This document shows, piece after piece, positions 1 through 5,262 of a stretch of DNA of 5,262 nt (its first letter is position 1; every line of letters starts with the position of its first letter). Origin of the DNA: Moraxellaceae bacterium UBA2032 (GTDB lineage Bacteria; Pseudomonadota; Gammaproteobacteria; Pseudomonadales; Moraxellaceae); NCBI GenBank assembly GCA_002333125.1, contig DDBM01000146.1:916-6177 (forward strand), in the 5' to 3' direction. Below the pieces are notes generated by a model. It had not been told where the DNA came from, did not search any database, and worked only from the letters and a program-made list of their open reading frames with translations. The position numbers and the translations under genes were made by a program.

Positions 1-1426
1 GCTGATCACGCAAACGCTTGCGAGCTAACCTATGCTCCCATAACGTGATCGCGGGTCGAGACAGCATGCGGTAAGGAACTTCCAGATAAACATGGCTTTC
101 TGGATCCAGTACAAAAATGCGCGATAAATCTCGTGGGTCTCGGCGAATCAACAATGGGTTAGGTTGAGTGCGTAACTGTATCCATGGGCGTAGCGCATTA
201 CTGTAGTAGGTGATGTGATTAAGCGTAATACCATCCCGTTGCAGCTTGCGATATACCACAGGCAAAAAATCAATCAGAAAGCCACGTGGATCTCGTGGCA
301 TAGGAATGGTCTTTCCTTCGACACTCAGTCTCTTTAGCCCTTCTGTGTAGCGGTGCAACGGTGTTTCGTTATCGATACCTTCATGGGGACGTAAATGGTA
401 ATACTTGGTTACGGCAACCGTCAGCCAACGCTCAAGTTCCTCAAGAGTTAGGCTTGCCATCTGATCACTGTCGTATTTACCGCGCTCAGTGATATTAGAA
501 AAGGTGGTTCCTGGCAGCGTATGAACCAATTTCATCAGGGTGCCGATGAGTCGCTCAATGATGCCACCGAAGTGAGGTCGTCCTGGTGGCCGCCATTCAA
601 TCTTGATGTCATGCTGTGCGCAGCCACGCTCAAAGGCGGCCGAATGAAATTCTGAGGCATTGTCTACGCCAACACGACGAGGCTTGCCAACAACAGGCCA
701 GTCCGCTTCAACCCCGCGTTGGTGTAGCCATTCTACTTTGTCACTCACGACAGATGCCATGCATAAACCAACACTCGTTGCTGAGGGTGCTTCAAGGGAG
801 AGGTGAAACCCAGCAATACAGCGGCTAAACACGTCAACAGCAACGGTTATCCATGGGCGGCCAATAGGTGAACGATCGATGGGATCAACAATAATCAAGT
901 CAACGGGGGTGTGATCAATTTGCAACCAATCGAAGGGGCCATCAGCAAGAGGGGTAACACCATAAATAGGTTGGGTTTCAGGATGGAGCTCACCACGTCG
1001 GCGATGCTCAATTAATGACAGTGCCTTTAAACGGCGACGAATCGTACTGTCAGACGGTGGTTTTAATGCTGCTTTTAAGGATTGGTTGCGCACTTCACGA
1101 ACAAGGTCTGCTGCGGATATTTTCTGGCGGGTAACAAATAACTCATCAATAAGCTGGTGGAGCAAGTTTTCACGCGAAGCAGCCAGTCGCTTTTTTCCTC
1201 GTCCGCCATCAGAACCTTGCGATAATAAAGCGGTGAGTTCGCCTTGCGCTTCACGCAGTTGGCGAATTAAACGGTATACCTGTCGTACAGATAAACCTAA
1301 GGTCGCGGCGGCCTCATGCGCTTGGTGACGAGGGCAATAGGATCGTTCCGCCAACGGACGTAACACGATTGAACGACGACATGCCTCATCCCATTTAGGA
1401 TCAGAAATCTTTAAAAGGTCTGTCAT
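1..1426 (-). CDS. tniA: TniA/TnsB-like DDE transposase (3' end outside window)
   Basis: Transposase that would bind the repeats at the transposon end and catalyse strand cleavage and joining, normally with an AAA+ partner (TniB/TnsC). I translated 475 codons with no stop or frameshift before the window edge; Tn402-type TniA is about 560 residues, so the C-terminal tail is missing from view. A helix-turn-helix spans about residues 34-58 (AATLGLSVRQVYRLIRQL) and a second DNA-binding helical region about 85-140. The integrase core runs about 166-295: D171 in WLQIDHT, D255 in RVGVDNASEF and E291 in HFGGIIERLIG, with exactly 35 residues between the last two. The Mu-type C-terminal beta-barrel region covers about 370-450. 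The ATG at 1426 follows GAGGG (1431-1435) and is the first start in the frame. The gene begins 166 bp inside the element, so expression is probably autoregulated by transposase binding, which is inference. The symbol reflects the family, not a specific named element. Confidence 0.92.
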   Translation of the reverse strand, partial: MTDLLKISDPKWDEACRRSIVLRPLAERSYCPRHQAHEAAATLGLSVRQVYRLIRQLREAQGELTALLSQGSDGGRGKKRLAASRENLLHQLIDELFVTRQKISAADLVREVRNQSLKAALKPPSDSTIRRRLKALSLIEHRRRGELHPETQPIYGVTPLADGPFDWLQIDHTPVDLIIVDPIDRSPIGRPWITVAVDVFSRCIAGFHLSLEAPSATSVGLCMASVVSDKVEWLHQRGVEADWPVVGKPRRVGVDNASEFHSAAFERGCAQHDIKIEWRPPGRPHFGGIIERLIGTLMKLVHTLPGTTFSNITERGKYDSDQMASLTLEELERWLTVAVTKYYHLRPHEGIDNETPLHRYTEGLKRLSVEGKTIPMPRDPRGFLIDFLPVVYRKLQRDGITLNHITYYSNALRPWIQLRTQPNPLLIRRDPRDLSRIFVLDPESHVYLEVPYRMLSRPAITLWEHRLARKRLRDQ

Positions 1427-1448
1427 AGCCCCCTCTTTTTTGCAACGT

Positions 1449-1466
1449 GCTGACACTCACTACGAT
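1449..1466 (+). repeat. Transposon-end direct repeat, copy 1 (innermost)
   Basis: The sequence is GCTGACACTCACTACGAT. It is the most diverged of four copies of the consensus (G/A)(C/T)TGACATCGACTATGAA. It lies closest to TniA and is preceded by TGCAACGT, as is copy 2. It is probably a transposase-binding site, inferred from its position and the family. Confidence 0.65.
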
Positions 1467-1478
1467 TATTTGCAACGT

Positions 1479-1496
1479 ATTGACATCGAGTATGAA
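1479..1496 (+). repeat. Transposon-end direct repeat, copy 2
   Basis: The sequence is ATTGACATCGAGTATGAA, starting 30 bp from copy 1. Together with the preceding TGCAACGT, the block 1471-1500 matches 1441-1470 at 22 of 30 positions, so copies 1 and 2 look like a tandem duplication of a 30-bp unit. Confidence 0.7.
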
Positions 1497-1500
1497 TATT

Positions 1501-1518
1501 GCTGACATCGACTATGAC
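1501..1518 (+). repeat. Transposon-end direct repeat, copy 3
   Basis: The sequence is GCTGACATCGACTATGAC, starting 22 bp from copy 2 and directly followed by another TGACA at 1515. It shares 14 consecutive bases with copy 4 (GCTGACATCGACT plus the start of the next base run, with one shift after that). Confidence 0.75.
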
Positions 1519-1559
1519 ATTTTTATCTTTTTCAAACAAGTAAATACAATGGCTTGCGA

Positions 1560-1802
1560 TCAATCCGCTGACATCGACTTAGAAAAGTGACATCTATCTT
1601 CAAAACCGATAAAAAATTGAGCGAGCCCAGCATTGGATTGACTGTTTTTTTCTACATCACGTGCAAAGGCAAGTAATTTTTTACTCGGTTCGGCCGCTTG
1701 GTTTATCAACGTAAATGCTTTTTCGAAGGTGTATGTAGTAAAACCATCAGGTGCGCCATGCACATCTGCATCCCAAATAATCACATCATGACGATTAGCC
1801 AT
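1560..1802 (-). pseudogene. Small chromosomal gene cut by the transposon (5' part only)
   Basis: The gene starts at ATG 1802 with a near-perfect ribosome binding site, AAGGAG (1810-1815), 7 bases upstream. Seventy codons of chromosomal sequence run to 1593. Reading then enters the transposon at a codon boundary and adds ten foreign residues (CHFSKSMSAD) before a stop at 1560, so the readable frame is a chimera and the original C-terminus is lost. The surviving part begins MANRHDVIIWDADVHGAPDG and is soluble-looking, acidic, with no signal peptide, membrane segment or cysteine. I do not recognise the family. Small proteins with this kind of start are sometimes immunity or orphan accessory proteins, but nothing visible here supports that function. 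The remainder of the gene should lie beyond the far end of the transposon. Confidence 0.7.
1567..1584 (+). repeat. Transposon-end direct repeat, copy 4 (outermost)
   Basis: The sequence is GCTGACATCGACTTAGAA, eight bases inside the transposon tip at 1592. It lies 66 bp from copy 3. A gap between the outermost binding site and the inner cluster is common in Tn7-like ends. As the site next to the cleaved tip, it is probably the one at which strand transfer is organised; this is inference. Confidence 0.75.
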
Positions 1803-1809
1803 TTTTATT

Positions 1810-1815
1810 CTCCTT
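1810..1815 (-). promoter_or_regulatory. Strong ribosome binding site of the interrupted gene
   Basis: AAGGAG on the minus strand, 7 bases before ATG 1802. It is the best Shine-Dalgarno match in the window and shows that the interrupted reading frame was a real translated gene. Confidence 0.75.
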
Positions 1816-1887
1816 AAAGTTTAGGTTTGTTGTTTGCTTAATGCTGCTTTACCATTAGTAAATGATAGTGTATCTGAGTGAATTTTT

Positions 1888-1934
1888 ACTTCTAGTGCTG
1901 TATTTTAGGTATAGAAGTTATGTATTGAGCACTA
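1888..1934. repeat. Two overlapping inverted repeats in intergenic region
   Basis: ACTTCTA (1888-1894) pairs with TAGAAGT (1912-1918), leaving a 17-base loop. TAGTGCT (1893-1899) pairs with AGCACTA (1928-1934), leaving a 28-base loop. The left arms share two bases, so the two hairpins exclude each other. They lie upstream of the interrupted gene and downstream of the peptidase gene. The 1803-2013 interval holds no open frame or convincing promoter that I can support. The long loops and AT-rich context mean this could be chance. Confidence 0.3.
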
Positions 1935-2013
1935 AAATGTATAAAGGCGTGCTGGTATTCACAATAATTTTCATATAGTTATGTGATTAATGGTGTTTTT
2001 AAATACTTAATGA

Positions 2014-3051
2014 TTATTTAGGCAAATACCACCTTTCTAAACCTTGTGCCTGATAGCTTTTTCGGGTGCTTTGAGAGGGTAGCCATTGTTGATGTGAGGC
2101 AGTGGCATGTAATAAAAAATCAAAAAGTGTTAAGTGGCGACGTAATACCCGCGTTAGGCGATGCGGCAAAATAGGATTGAATAAGCCAAACAAACTTAAT
2201 AATTGACGTGGATTTTTTTTGACCCATAACCAAGACCCCATTTCGAGTGTAAAAGGTAAAAACACGCGCTGAGGCTGTTGTTGTAATTGTTGGTCGTATA
2301 AATAGTCCCACAAATCGCCGTGTGTGGTGTAGTTAAGCGATTGAGGCTCCATTAAATAAAAATCGTGATGTGGATAGCTACGGTTAAAAATTTCACGTAG
2401 AGCCACCGCTTCGGCCAAATGATAAGGTGCGGTTTTATGAGCGGCATAAGGAAACCAAATTCTATCGCGTAGCCCAAAACCTGAATGACAGTCGATAGCT
2501 AAAGAAAAGTCGTGTGTAAATAATTGTTGTTTTACATAGTTCACTAAAATACTTGATTCGGTTTCCATGATTGTTTTGTGACCTCGATACCACGGCAATT
2601 TAGCTGATAAGCGTTGCCCACCAAGTGGCCATAATGTGTTGTTTTGTGCCTCAACAGGTGCATTACGCATTAAGTCCACGCCCTGTGGATTGGCGCGAGT
2701 ATTGTTAAGTAAACCACCGACATTAAGCATGGGAATACACACAATACGCACCTGAGTTAGCACCTGCTGTAAAGCGATATCCCACTCACAACGTGCTAAC
2801 AAATTATGCAGCCATGCTAATAATATTTGACTGCCAATGCGCTCCATACCATGTACTCCACCAAACAAACCAATGGCAGGGTGTTTGGGGTTAGTACTGC
2901 CTAGCTCTACAGACCAAATGGGTAAACTAAAATTCTTAACCGAAATGTGGCCTAACACCTCGGCACGTAAATGCTGTGGATATTGATTAATGAGTTGTTG
3001 TAATTGGTGCAGTTCGGGGAATTGATTTAATGGCGGTAAAGAAGAAGTCAT
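2014..3051 (-). CDS. M14-type zinc carboxypeptidase-like protein
   Basis: A 345-residue protein of the M14 metallopeptidase fold (carboxypeptidase A / succinylglutamate desuccinylase-aspartoacylase clan). The zinc ligands are visible: H67 and E70 in GGVHGMERIG and H189 in AIDCHSGFG. E270 in PFTLEMGS matches the catalytic glutamate, even by number in carboxypeptidase A. R119 and R129 (NTRANPQGVDLMRN) fall where substrate-carboxylate-binding arginines occur, although the usual DLNRN reads DLMRN here. There is no signal peptide, so it is probably cytoplasmic. The C-terminal 50 residues are basic and helical with no recognised domain. Substrate unknown: cleavage of a C-terminal amino acid or hydrolysis of an N-acyl amino acid are both possible. 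ATG 3051 has only a weak GGA about ten bases upstream; no better start is visible. The gene lies 53 bp after the exported-protein gene, with a hairpin between them. Confidence 0.88.
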   Translation of the reverse strand: MTSSLPPLNQFPELHQLQQLINQYPQHLRAEVLGHISVKNFSLPIWSVELGSTNPKHPAIGLFGGVHGMERIGSQILLAWLHNLLARCEWDIALQQVLTQVRIVCIPMLNVGGLLNNTRANPQGVDLMRNAPVEAQNNTLWPLGGQRLSAKLPWYRGHKTIMETESSILVNYVKQQLFTHDFSLAIDCHSGFGLRDRIWFPYAAHKTAPYHLAEAVALREIFNRSYPHHDFYLMEPQSLNYTTHGDLWDYLYDQQLQQQPQRVFLPFTLEMGSWLWVKKNPRQLLSLFGLFNPILPHRLTRVLRRHLTLFDFLLHATASHQQWLPSQSTRKSYQAQGLERWYLPK

Positions 3052-3068
3052 GTACTTAAATCCGTTAA

Positions 3069-3096
3069 GAGGTTTACCTTTGTTTAGGCAAACCTC
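3069..3096 (-). terminator. Hairpin after the exported-protein gene, possible terminator
   Basis: Arms 3069-3079 and 3086-3096 form an 11-bp stem with a six-base loop. The single non-Watson-Crick position is a G-U pair only in minus-strand RNA (A-C mismatch on the other strand), which suggests selection as minus-strand RNA. It begins 8 bases after the stop codon at 3105. The bases that follow (TTAACGG) are not a proper U-tract, so termination may be weak and the peptidase gene downstream may be partly co-transcribed. Confidence 0.45.
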
Positions 3097-3104
3097 ATTT
3101 AAGA

Positions 3105-3629
3105 TTAGTAACGTAAGCCTAAGCCTAAAGAGACATTATCTAAATAACGGTGGTTGTCGTATGTTTCGATGGTAAGAATTGTTTGCCAACGGTTATTAGG
3201 ATAATGCTCAAGACGGGTAGGAAGCTTAAAGTCAAAGTTCATTAAATGTTTGCTTAATACCCATAAATAGGCAAGGTCGTTTTCGCTACGAAAACGATAC
3301 ACGGCATCTTCTGTGCCATAGCCTATTTGAAATTGAGCGTGACGCTTGAAGCCTGTACCTACATACATATTAAATACAGGGTCATCAGTGCCTTCGGGAA
3401 AATAAATAAAGCCGCCACCTTGATTAAAGTGGTCACGTGAGTAAACCGTTTCGCCGCCTATGCCCCAACCCGGTGTATGGGTGCTATGTATAGTCTGAGC
3501 GACATAACTGCTAATGGTGAGCGCAGAGTTGTATTCTGGAAATTGAATAGGGCGTTCGGCAGCAAAAGCAGAAAGAGTGAGTGCTGAAAAAGTCGCCGTT
3601 ATTGTTAGTTTTTTTAAGAGTGAAAACAT
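3105..3629 (-). CDS. Small exported protein, probable outer-membrane beta-barrel
   Basis: A 174-residue protein of unknown family. I start it at ATG 3629 and not at the longer in-frame ATG 3752. From 3629 the protein opens with a classic signal peptide: MFSLLKK, a hydrophobic run, then LSAFA with likely cleavage after A23. The upstream 41 codons only overlap the corA 3' end and encode a cysteine-rich stretch with no sense. A TATAAT box at 3669-3674 also lies between the two starts. The mature part (about 151 residues) is rich in aromatic and polar alternation and glycine (for example GGGFIYFPEG, FQIGYG), and ends LGLGLRY with a C-terminal aromatic residue, the signature recognised by the BAM machinery. 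Size would suit an eight-stranded barrel. It lacks the His-Ser motif of PagL that I would expect for a lipid A deacylase. A GGA 12-14 bases upstream is a weak ribosome site. Confidence 0.7.
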   Translation of the reverse strand: MFSLLKKLTITATFSALTLSAFAAERPIQFPEYNSALTISSYVAQTIHSTHTPGWGIGGETVYSRDHFNQGGGFIYFPEGTDDPVFNMYVGTGFKRHAQFQIGYGTEDAVYRFRSENDLAYLWVLSKHLMNFDFKLPTRLEHYPNNRWQTILTIETYDNHRYLDNVSLGLGLRY

Positions 3630-3668
3630 GGCTTGTATGTTCCGAGCGAGCAAAAAGTCTGGCAAATA

Positions 3669-3674
3669 ATTATA
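3669..3674 (-). promoter_or_regulatory. Probable -10 box (TATAAT) of the exported-protein gene
   Basis: A perfect TATAAT on the minus strand overlaps the corA stop codon. The start would fall near 3662, giving a leader of about 33 bases before ATG 3629. The -35 position 17 bp upstream (TTATTT) is weak. It supports the shorter start of the exported-protein gene. Confidence 0.5.
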
Positions 3675-4620
3675 GCCAACCACGCCGCTTAAAATAAAGA
3701 AAGGGCAAAATGGCCGACAGCAACATGAGTACGATACCAAATAAATAGCCATATTGCCATTTTAACTCAGGCATCGTTTCAAAGTTCATACCATAAATAC
3801 TCGCGACCATGGTTGGTGGTAAAAACATGACCGAGGCGACCGAGAATATTTTAATAATTTTGTTTTGATTGACGTTAATAAAGCCAAGTGTGGTGTCGAG
3901 TAAAAACTTAATTTTATCAAACAAAAAGGAGCTATGTGCAATCAAAGACTCGGAGTCACGAATAATATCGCGTAAGCGTTCGTTTTGTTCGGCATTAAGC
4001 ATACTGGCTCTAAGTAGCAAATATAGCATACGTTGTAAGTCAATCATCGAAATACGCACTTTACCGTTAATATCTTCTTGACTAGCAAGATTGGTTAACA
4101 CCGATTCCATGTCGTCGTTTTCGGCATTACCTAACACTTGTTGACTGGTTTGCTCTAAATCCGCATGAACACGTTCTAAAATATCCGCTAAGTTTTCGAC
4201 TTTGGTTTCAAACAAACCTAATAAAATAGATTTTGAGTTGTTAATGTTGACTAGCCCTTTACGACCCCGCATTCTAAATAATCTAAAGGCGGCTAATTCT
4301 TCTTCTCGTAAGGTAAATAAACGGTCGCCATTAAACACAAATGCTGCCGAAATGTTTTCGGGGTTTTTATCGGCATAATTTAAAAAATAAGAGCTAATAT
4401 GTAAGCCGTATTCGTTTTCATAGAATCGGGAGCTGGCTTCGATTTCGTATAAATCATCAATGGTTGGCAACTCTTGTGCATAAGCGACACGCAACCAATC
4501 GCGTTCTTCTTCGGTAGGGTCAATCAAATCGACCCAAATAACTTCTGCCCCTAAATCGGCGGCTGCATTAATAGCAATTTGCTCGAGCGCGCCTTTGTTG
4601 AGGGAAAAAGCCATTAGCAT
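3670..4620 (-). CDS. corA: CorA magnesium/cobalt transport channel
   Basis: Inner-membrane homopentameric channel for Mg2+ uptake, also passing Co2+ and Ni2+. At 316 residues it equals the E. coli protein in length and follows it throughout: the IEASSRFYENEYGLHI region, LFTLREEELAAFRLFRMR, LFETKVENLADILE, GFINVNQNKIIKIFSV, and the end YFKRRGWL. The cytoplasmic funnel domain occupies about residues 1-250. TM1 is about 256-276 and leads to the selectivity motif G277-M278-N279 (YGMNF), followed by the periplasmic loop MPELKW and TM2 at about 291-310. A short basic C-terminus closes the pore end. Start M1 (4620) is preferred to M3 (4614): GGTGAG (4629-4634) lies eight bases before it. The gene has its own likely promoter at 4648-4675 and is separated from comF by 121 bp, so the two are probably not one operon. 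No riboswitch-like leader fits in the short 5' leader. Confidence 0.97.
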   Translation of the reverse strand: MLMAFSLNKGALEQIAINAAADLGAEVIWVDLIDPTEEERDWLRVAYAQELPTIDDLYEIEASSRFYENEYGLHISSYFLNYADKNPENISAAFVFNGDRLFTLREEELAAFRLFRMRGRKGLVNINNSKSILLGLFETKVENLADILERVHADLEQTSQQVLGNAENDDMESVLTNLASQEDINGKVRISMIDLQRMLYLLLRASMLNAEQNERLRDIIRDSESLIAHSSFLFDKIKFLLDTTLGFINVNQNKIIKIFSVASVMFLPPTMVASIYGMNFETMPELKWQYGYLFGIVLMLLSAILPFLYFKRRGWL

Positions 4621-4741
4621 AAATAAAGCTCACCATAAAAATAGCAAATAATAAATAGAGTGCATACTTTAGCAAAATTAATGTGTCAGTTTCGAGTTAA
4701 AAGCTATTTTTACCACATGAATTATGCAAATGAGGCGATTT
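4621..4741. other. Intergenic region between comF and corA
   Basis: AT-rich spacer holding the candidate corA promoter and its ribosome site. Related AGCTA-containing AT stretches at about 4707-4717 and 4739-4750 face each other imperfectly and are too weak to call a terminator. Confidence 0.5.
4648..4675 (-). promoter_or_regulatory. Candidate sigma-70 promoter of corA
   Basis: On the minus strand TTGCTA (4670-4675) and TATTAT (4648-4653) are separated by 16 bp, matching the consensus at 4 and 5 of 6 bases. Transcription would begin near 4641, about 20 bases before the corA start and just upstream of its GGTGAG ribosome site. The AT-rich surroundings make chance matches possible. Confidence 0.45.
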
Positions 4742-5262
4742 TTAGCTATTAAACGACGCTGTTCTGGCAATAGACCATGCTTGAATCTGAGTTGCGCCGT
4801 GTTCACGCAACAAATAGGCGAGTGTTTTGGTCGTTGCGCCTGTGGTAATGACATCATCAATTAAAGCGATATGTGTGACCGATAATGGACGAGTGAGGGC
4901 ATAGCTTGATTGCACATTGACTAAACGCTGTTGTTTATTGAGTGATTTTTGTTGTGTGGTTTGCTGTGTGCTTTGCAAACTATGGTAATCAATAGGAATG
5001 TGTAATTGTTTGCTTAGCACTTTGGCAAGTTCTAGGCTTTGATTAAAACCGCGCTGTTTGAGTTTGTTAGGGTGTAATGGGACAGGCATCAAAACTTGCG
5101 GCAATGGGTATTGTTGTTTTTTGACCTGAGCAATCAGGGTTTGGGCAAAGCTATTGCATAGAGCCAGCCTAGCTTGGCTTTTGTATTGAAATAGCAATTC
5201 GTTAATAGGAAATTGATATGCAAAGGCACTCAAACAAGCTGCAAATGGCCAATCTTCGGCTT
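4742..5262 (-). CDS. comF: ComF-family phosphoribosyltransferase-like protein (5' end outside window)
   Basis: ComF/GntX-family protein, a phosphoribosyltransferase-fold protein linked in other bacteria to DNA uptake during competence and, for GntX, gluconate use. About 172 C-terminal codons are visible. Hallmarks are AFAYQFPINELLFQYK (the conserved Y..pI..li..yK stretch), MPVPLHPNKLKQRGFNQS with the conserved RGFNQ, and the PRPP-binding loop ALIDDVITTGATT near visible residues 132-144. The frame stays open to the right edge through AEDWPFAACLSAF, so a start at the TTG 5233 would be an artefact; the missing part should hold the N-terminal CxxC zinc-binding segment. The stop is at 4742-4744. 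The biochemical reaction of ComF is not settled, so the product name is by family only. No strong terminator is visible after it. Confidence 0.9.
   Translation of the reverse strand, partial: AEDWPFAACLSAFAYQFPINELLFQYKSQARLALCNSFAQTLIAQVKKQQYPLPQVLMPVPLHPNKLKQRGFNQSLELAKVLSKQLHIPIDYHSLQSTQQTTQQKSLNKQQRLVNVQSSYALTRPLSVTHIALIDDVITTGATTKTLAYLLREHGATQIQAWSIARTASFNS

Larger units (their letters stand above)
1..1592 (-). mobile_element. One end of a TniA/TnsB-type (Tn7/Tn402-like) transposon
   Basis: This is the outer end of a DDE transposon that continues past the left edge of the window. Its terminus is placed at 1592, where the minus strand starts TGTCA, the usual start of Tn402/Tn5053-like ends. 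Moving inward there are four degenerate 18-bp direct repeats (1449-1584) and then a transposase gene pointing away from the end. The flanking sequence from 1593 on is a small chromosomal gene that stops making sense exactly at this point. The transposon part is visibly richer in G and C than the chromosome to its right. No TnsA-like gene lies between the end and the transposase, which fits a TniA-led element better than a Tn7 element led by tnsA. The second end and the target-site duplication cannot be seen; a 5-bp duplication would be TCTAT (1593-1597). Confidence 0.85.
1427..1592 (-). promoter_or_regulatory. Transposon terminal region with transposase-binding sites
   Basis: This 166-bp stretch between the TGTCA tip and the TniA start codon holds six TGACA motifs on the plus strand (1451, 1481, 1503, 1515, 1569, 1588). 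Four belong to longer repeats and one is the tip itself. The outermost bases read TGTCACTTTTCTAAGTCGA on the minus strand, which resembles from memory the TGTCA-TTTTC pattern of Tn402/Tn5053 ends. Because tniA has no other upstream space, its promoter must lie in or across these repeats. I could not pick out a convincing -35/-10 pair. Confidence 0.75.

Noticed and set aside
616..1328. Plus-strand open frames at 616-828 and 1086-1328
   Set aside because: Both lie inside the continuous minus-strand transposase frame, which has all catalytic motifs. They have no recognisable features.
1441..1592. Short repeats that could suggest a CRISPR array
   Set aside because: The copies are degenerate, only 18 bp, irregularly spaced (30, 22, 66 bp) and end at a TGTCA transposon tip next to a TniA gene. 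This is a transposase-binding array.
2000..2020. Possible terminator after the peptidase gene (TAAATA and TATTTA pairing)
   Set aside because: The stem would be six A-T pairs only, with a nine-base loop, too unstable to support a call.
2120..2311. Minus-strand 63-codon frame inside the peptidase gene
   Set aside because: It is an out-of-frame shadow of the M14 gene, with no ribosome site or recognisable motif.
3630..3752. Longer start (ATG 3752) for the exported-protein gene
   Set aside because: It overlaps corA by about 80 bp, adds an unlikely cysteine-rich segment before the signal peptide and precedes the TATAAT box at 3669-3674.
3869..4081. Plus-strand 70-codon frame opposite corA
   Set aside because: It is an antisense shadow of the highly conserved corA coding sequence.
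4678..4860. Minus-strand 60-codon frame across the comF 3' end
   Set aside because: It is out of frame with comF for most of its length and has no ribosome site or protein signature.
5231..5233. TTG at 5233 as the start of the comF gene
   Set aside because: The frame remains open upstream to the window edge and encodes residues fitting the family (WPFAACLSAF), so the gene simply continues outside.

Overview
The window has two parts, and every convincing gene reads on the minus strand. Positions 1-1592 are one end of a transposon of the TniA/TnsB (Mu-like DDE) type. Positions 1593-5262 are chromosome of what looks like a fairly AT-rich gammaproteobacterium. The strongest taxonomic clue is a full-length CorA that closely follows the Escherichia coli protein in length (316 residues) and motifs. 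I cannot name the genus.

From right to left along the transcription direction: the 3' part of a ComF-family phosphoribosyltransferase gene (4742 to the window edge); corA, a magnesium/cobalt channel with its own likely promoter; a small exported protein, probably an outer-membrane beta-barrel, whose start I place at 3629; an M14-type zinc carboxypeptidase-like protein (2014-3051); an intergenic stretch with overlapping inverted repeats (1803-2013); and a small gene with a very good ribosome binding site (start 1802) that is cut after codon 70 by the transposon. The chromosomal genes look like unrelated housekeeping or accessory functions, each with its own spacing, and not one pathway.

The transposon boundary can be read to the base. 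On the minus strand it begins TGTCA at 1592. Inside it lie four 18-bp degenerate direct repeats in 166 bp, the layout expected of transposase-binding sites in Tn7/Tn402-like elements. TniA then reads inward from 1426 and runs off the left edge after 475 residues, with an intact D171-D255-E291 triad (D,D-35-E). No TnsA-like gene fits between the end and TniA, which points to a Tn402/Tn5053-style (TniABQ) element over a TnsA-bearing Tn7 element. The rest of the transposition operon, the cargo and the other end lie outside the window, so whether the element carries anything unusual cannot be judged here. The transposon half is visibly more GC-rich than the chromosomal half, consistent with recent acquisition.
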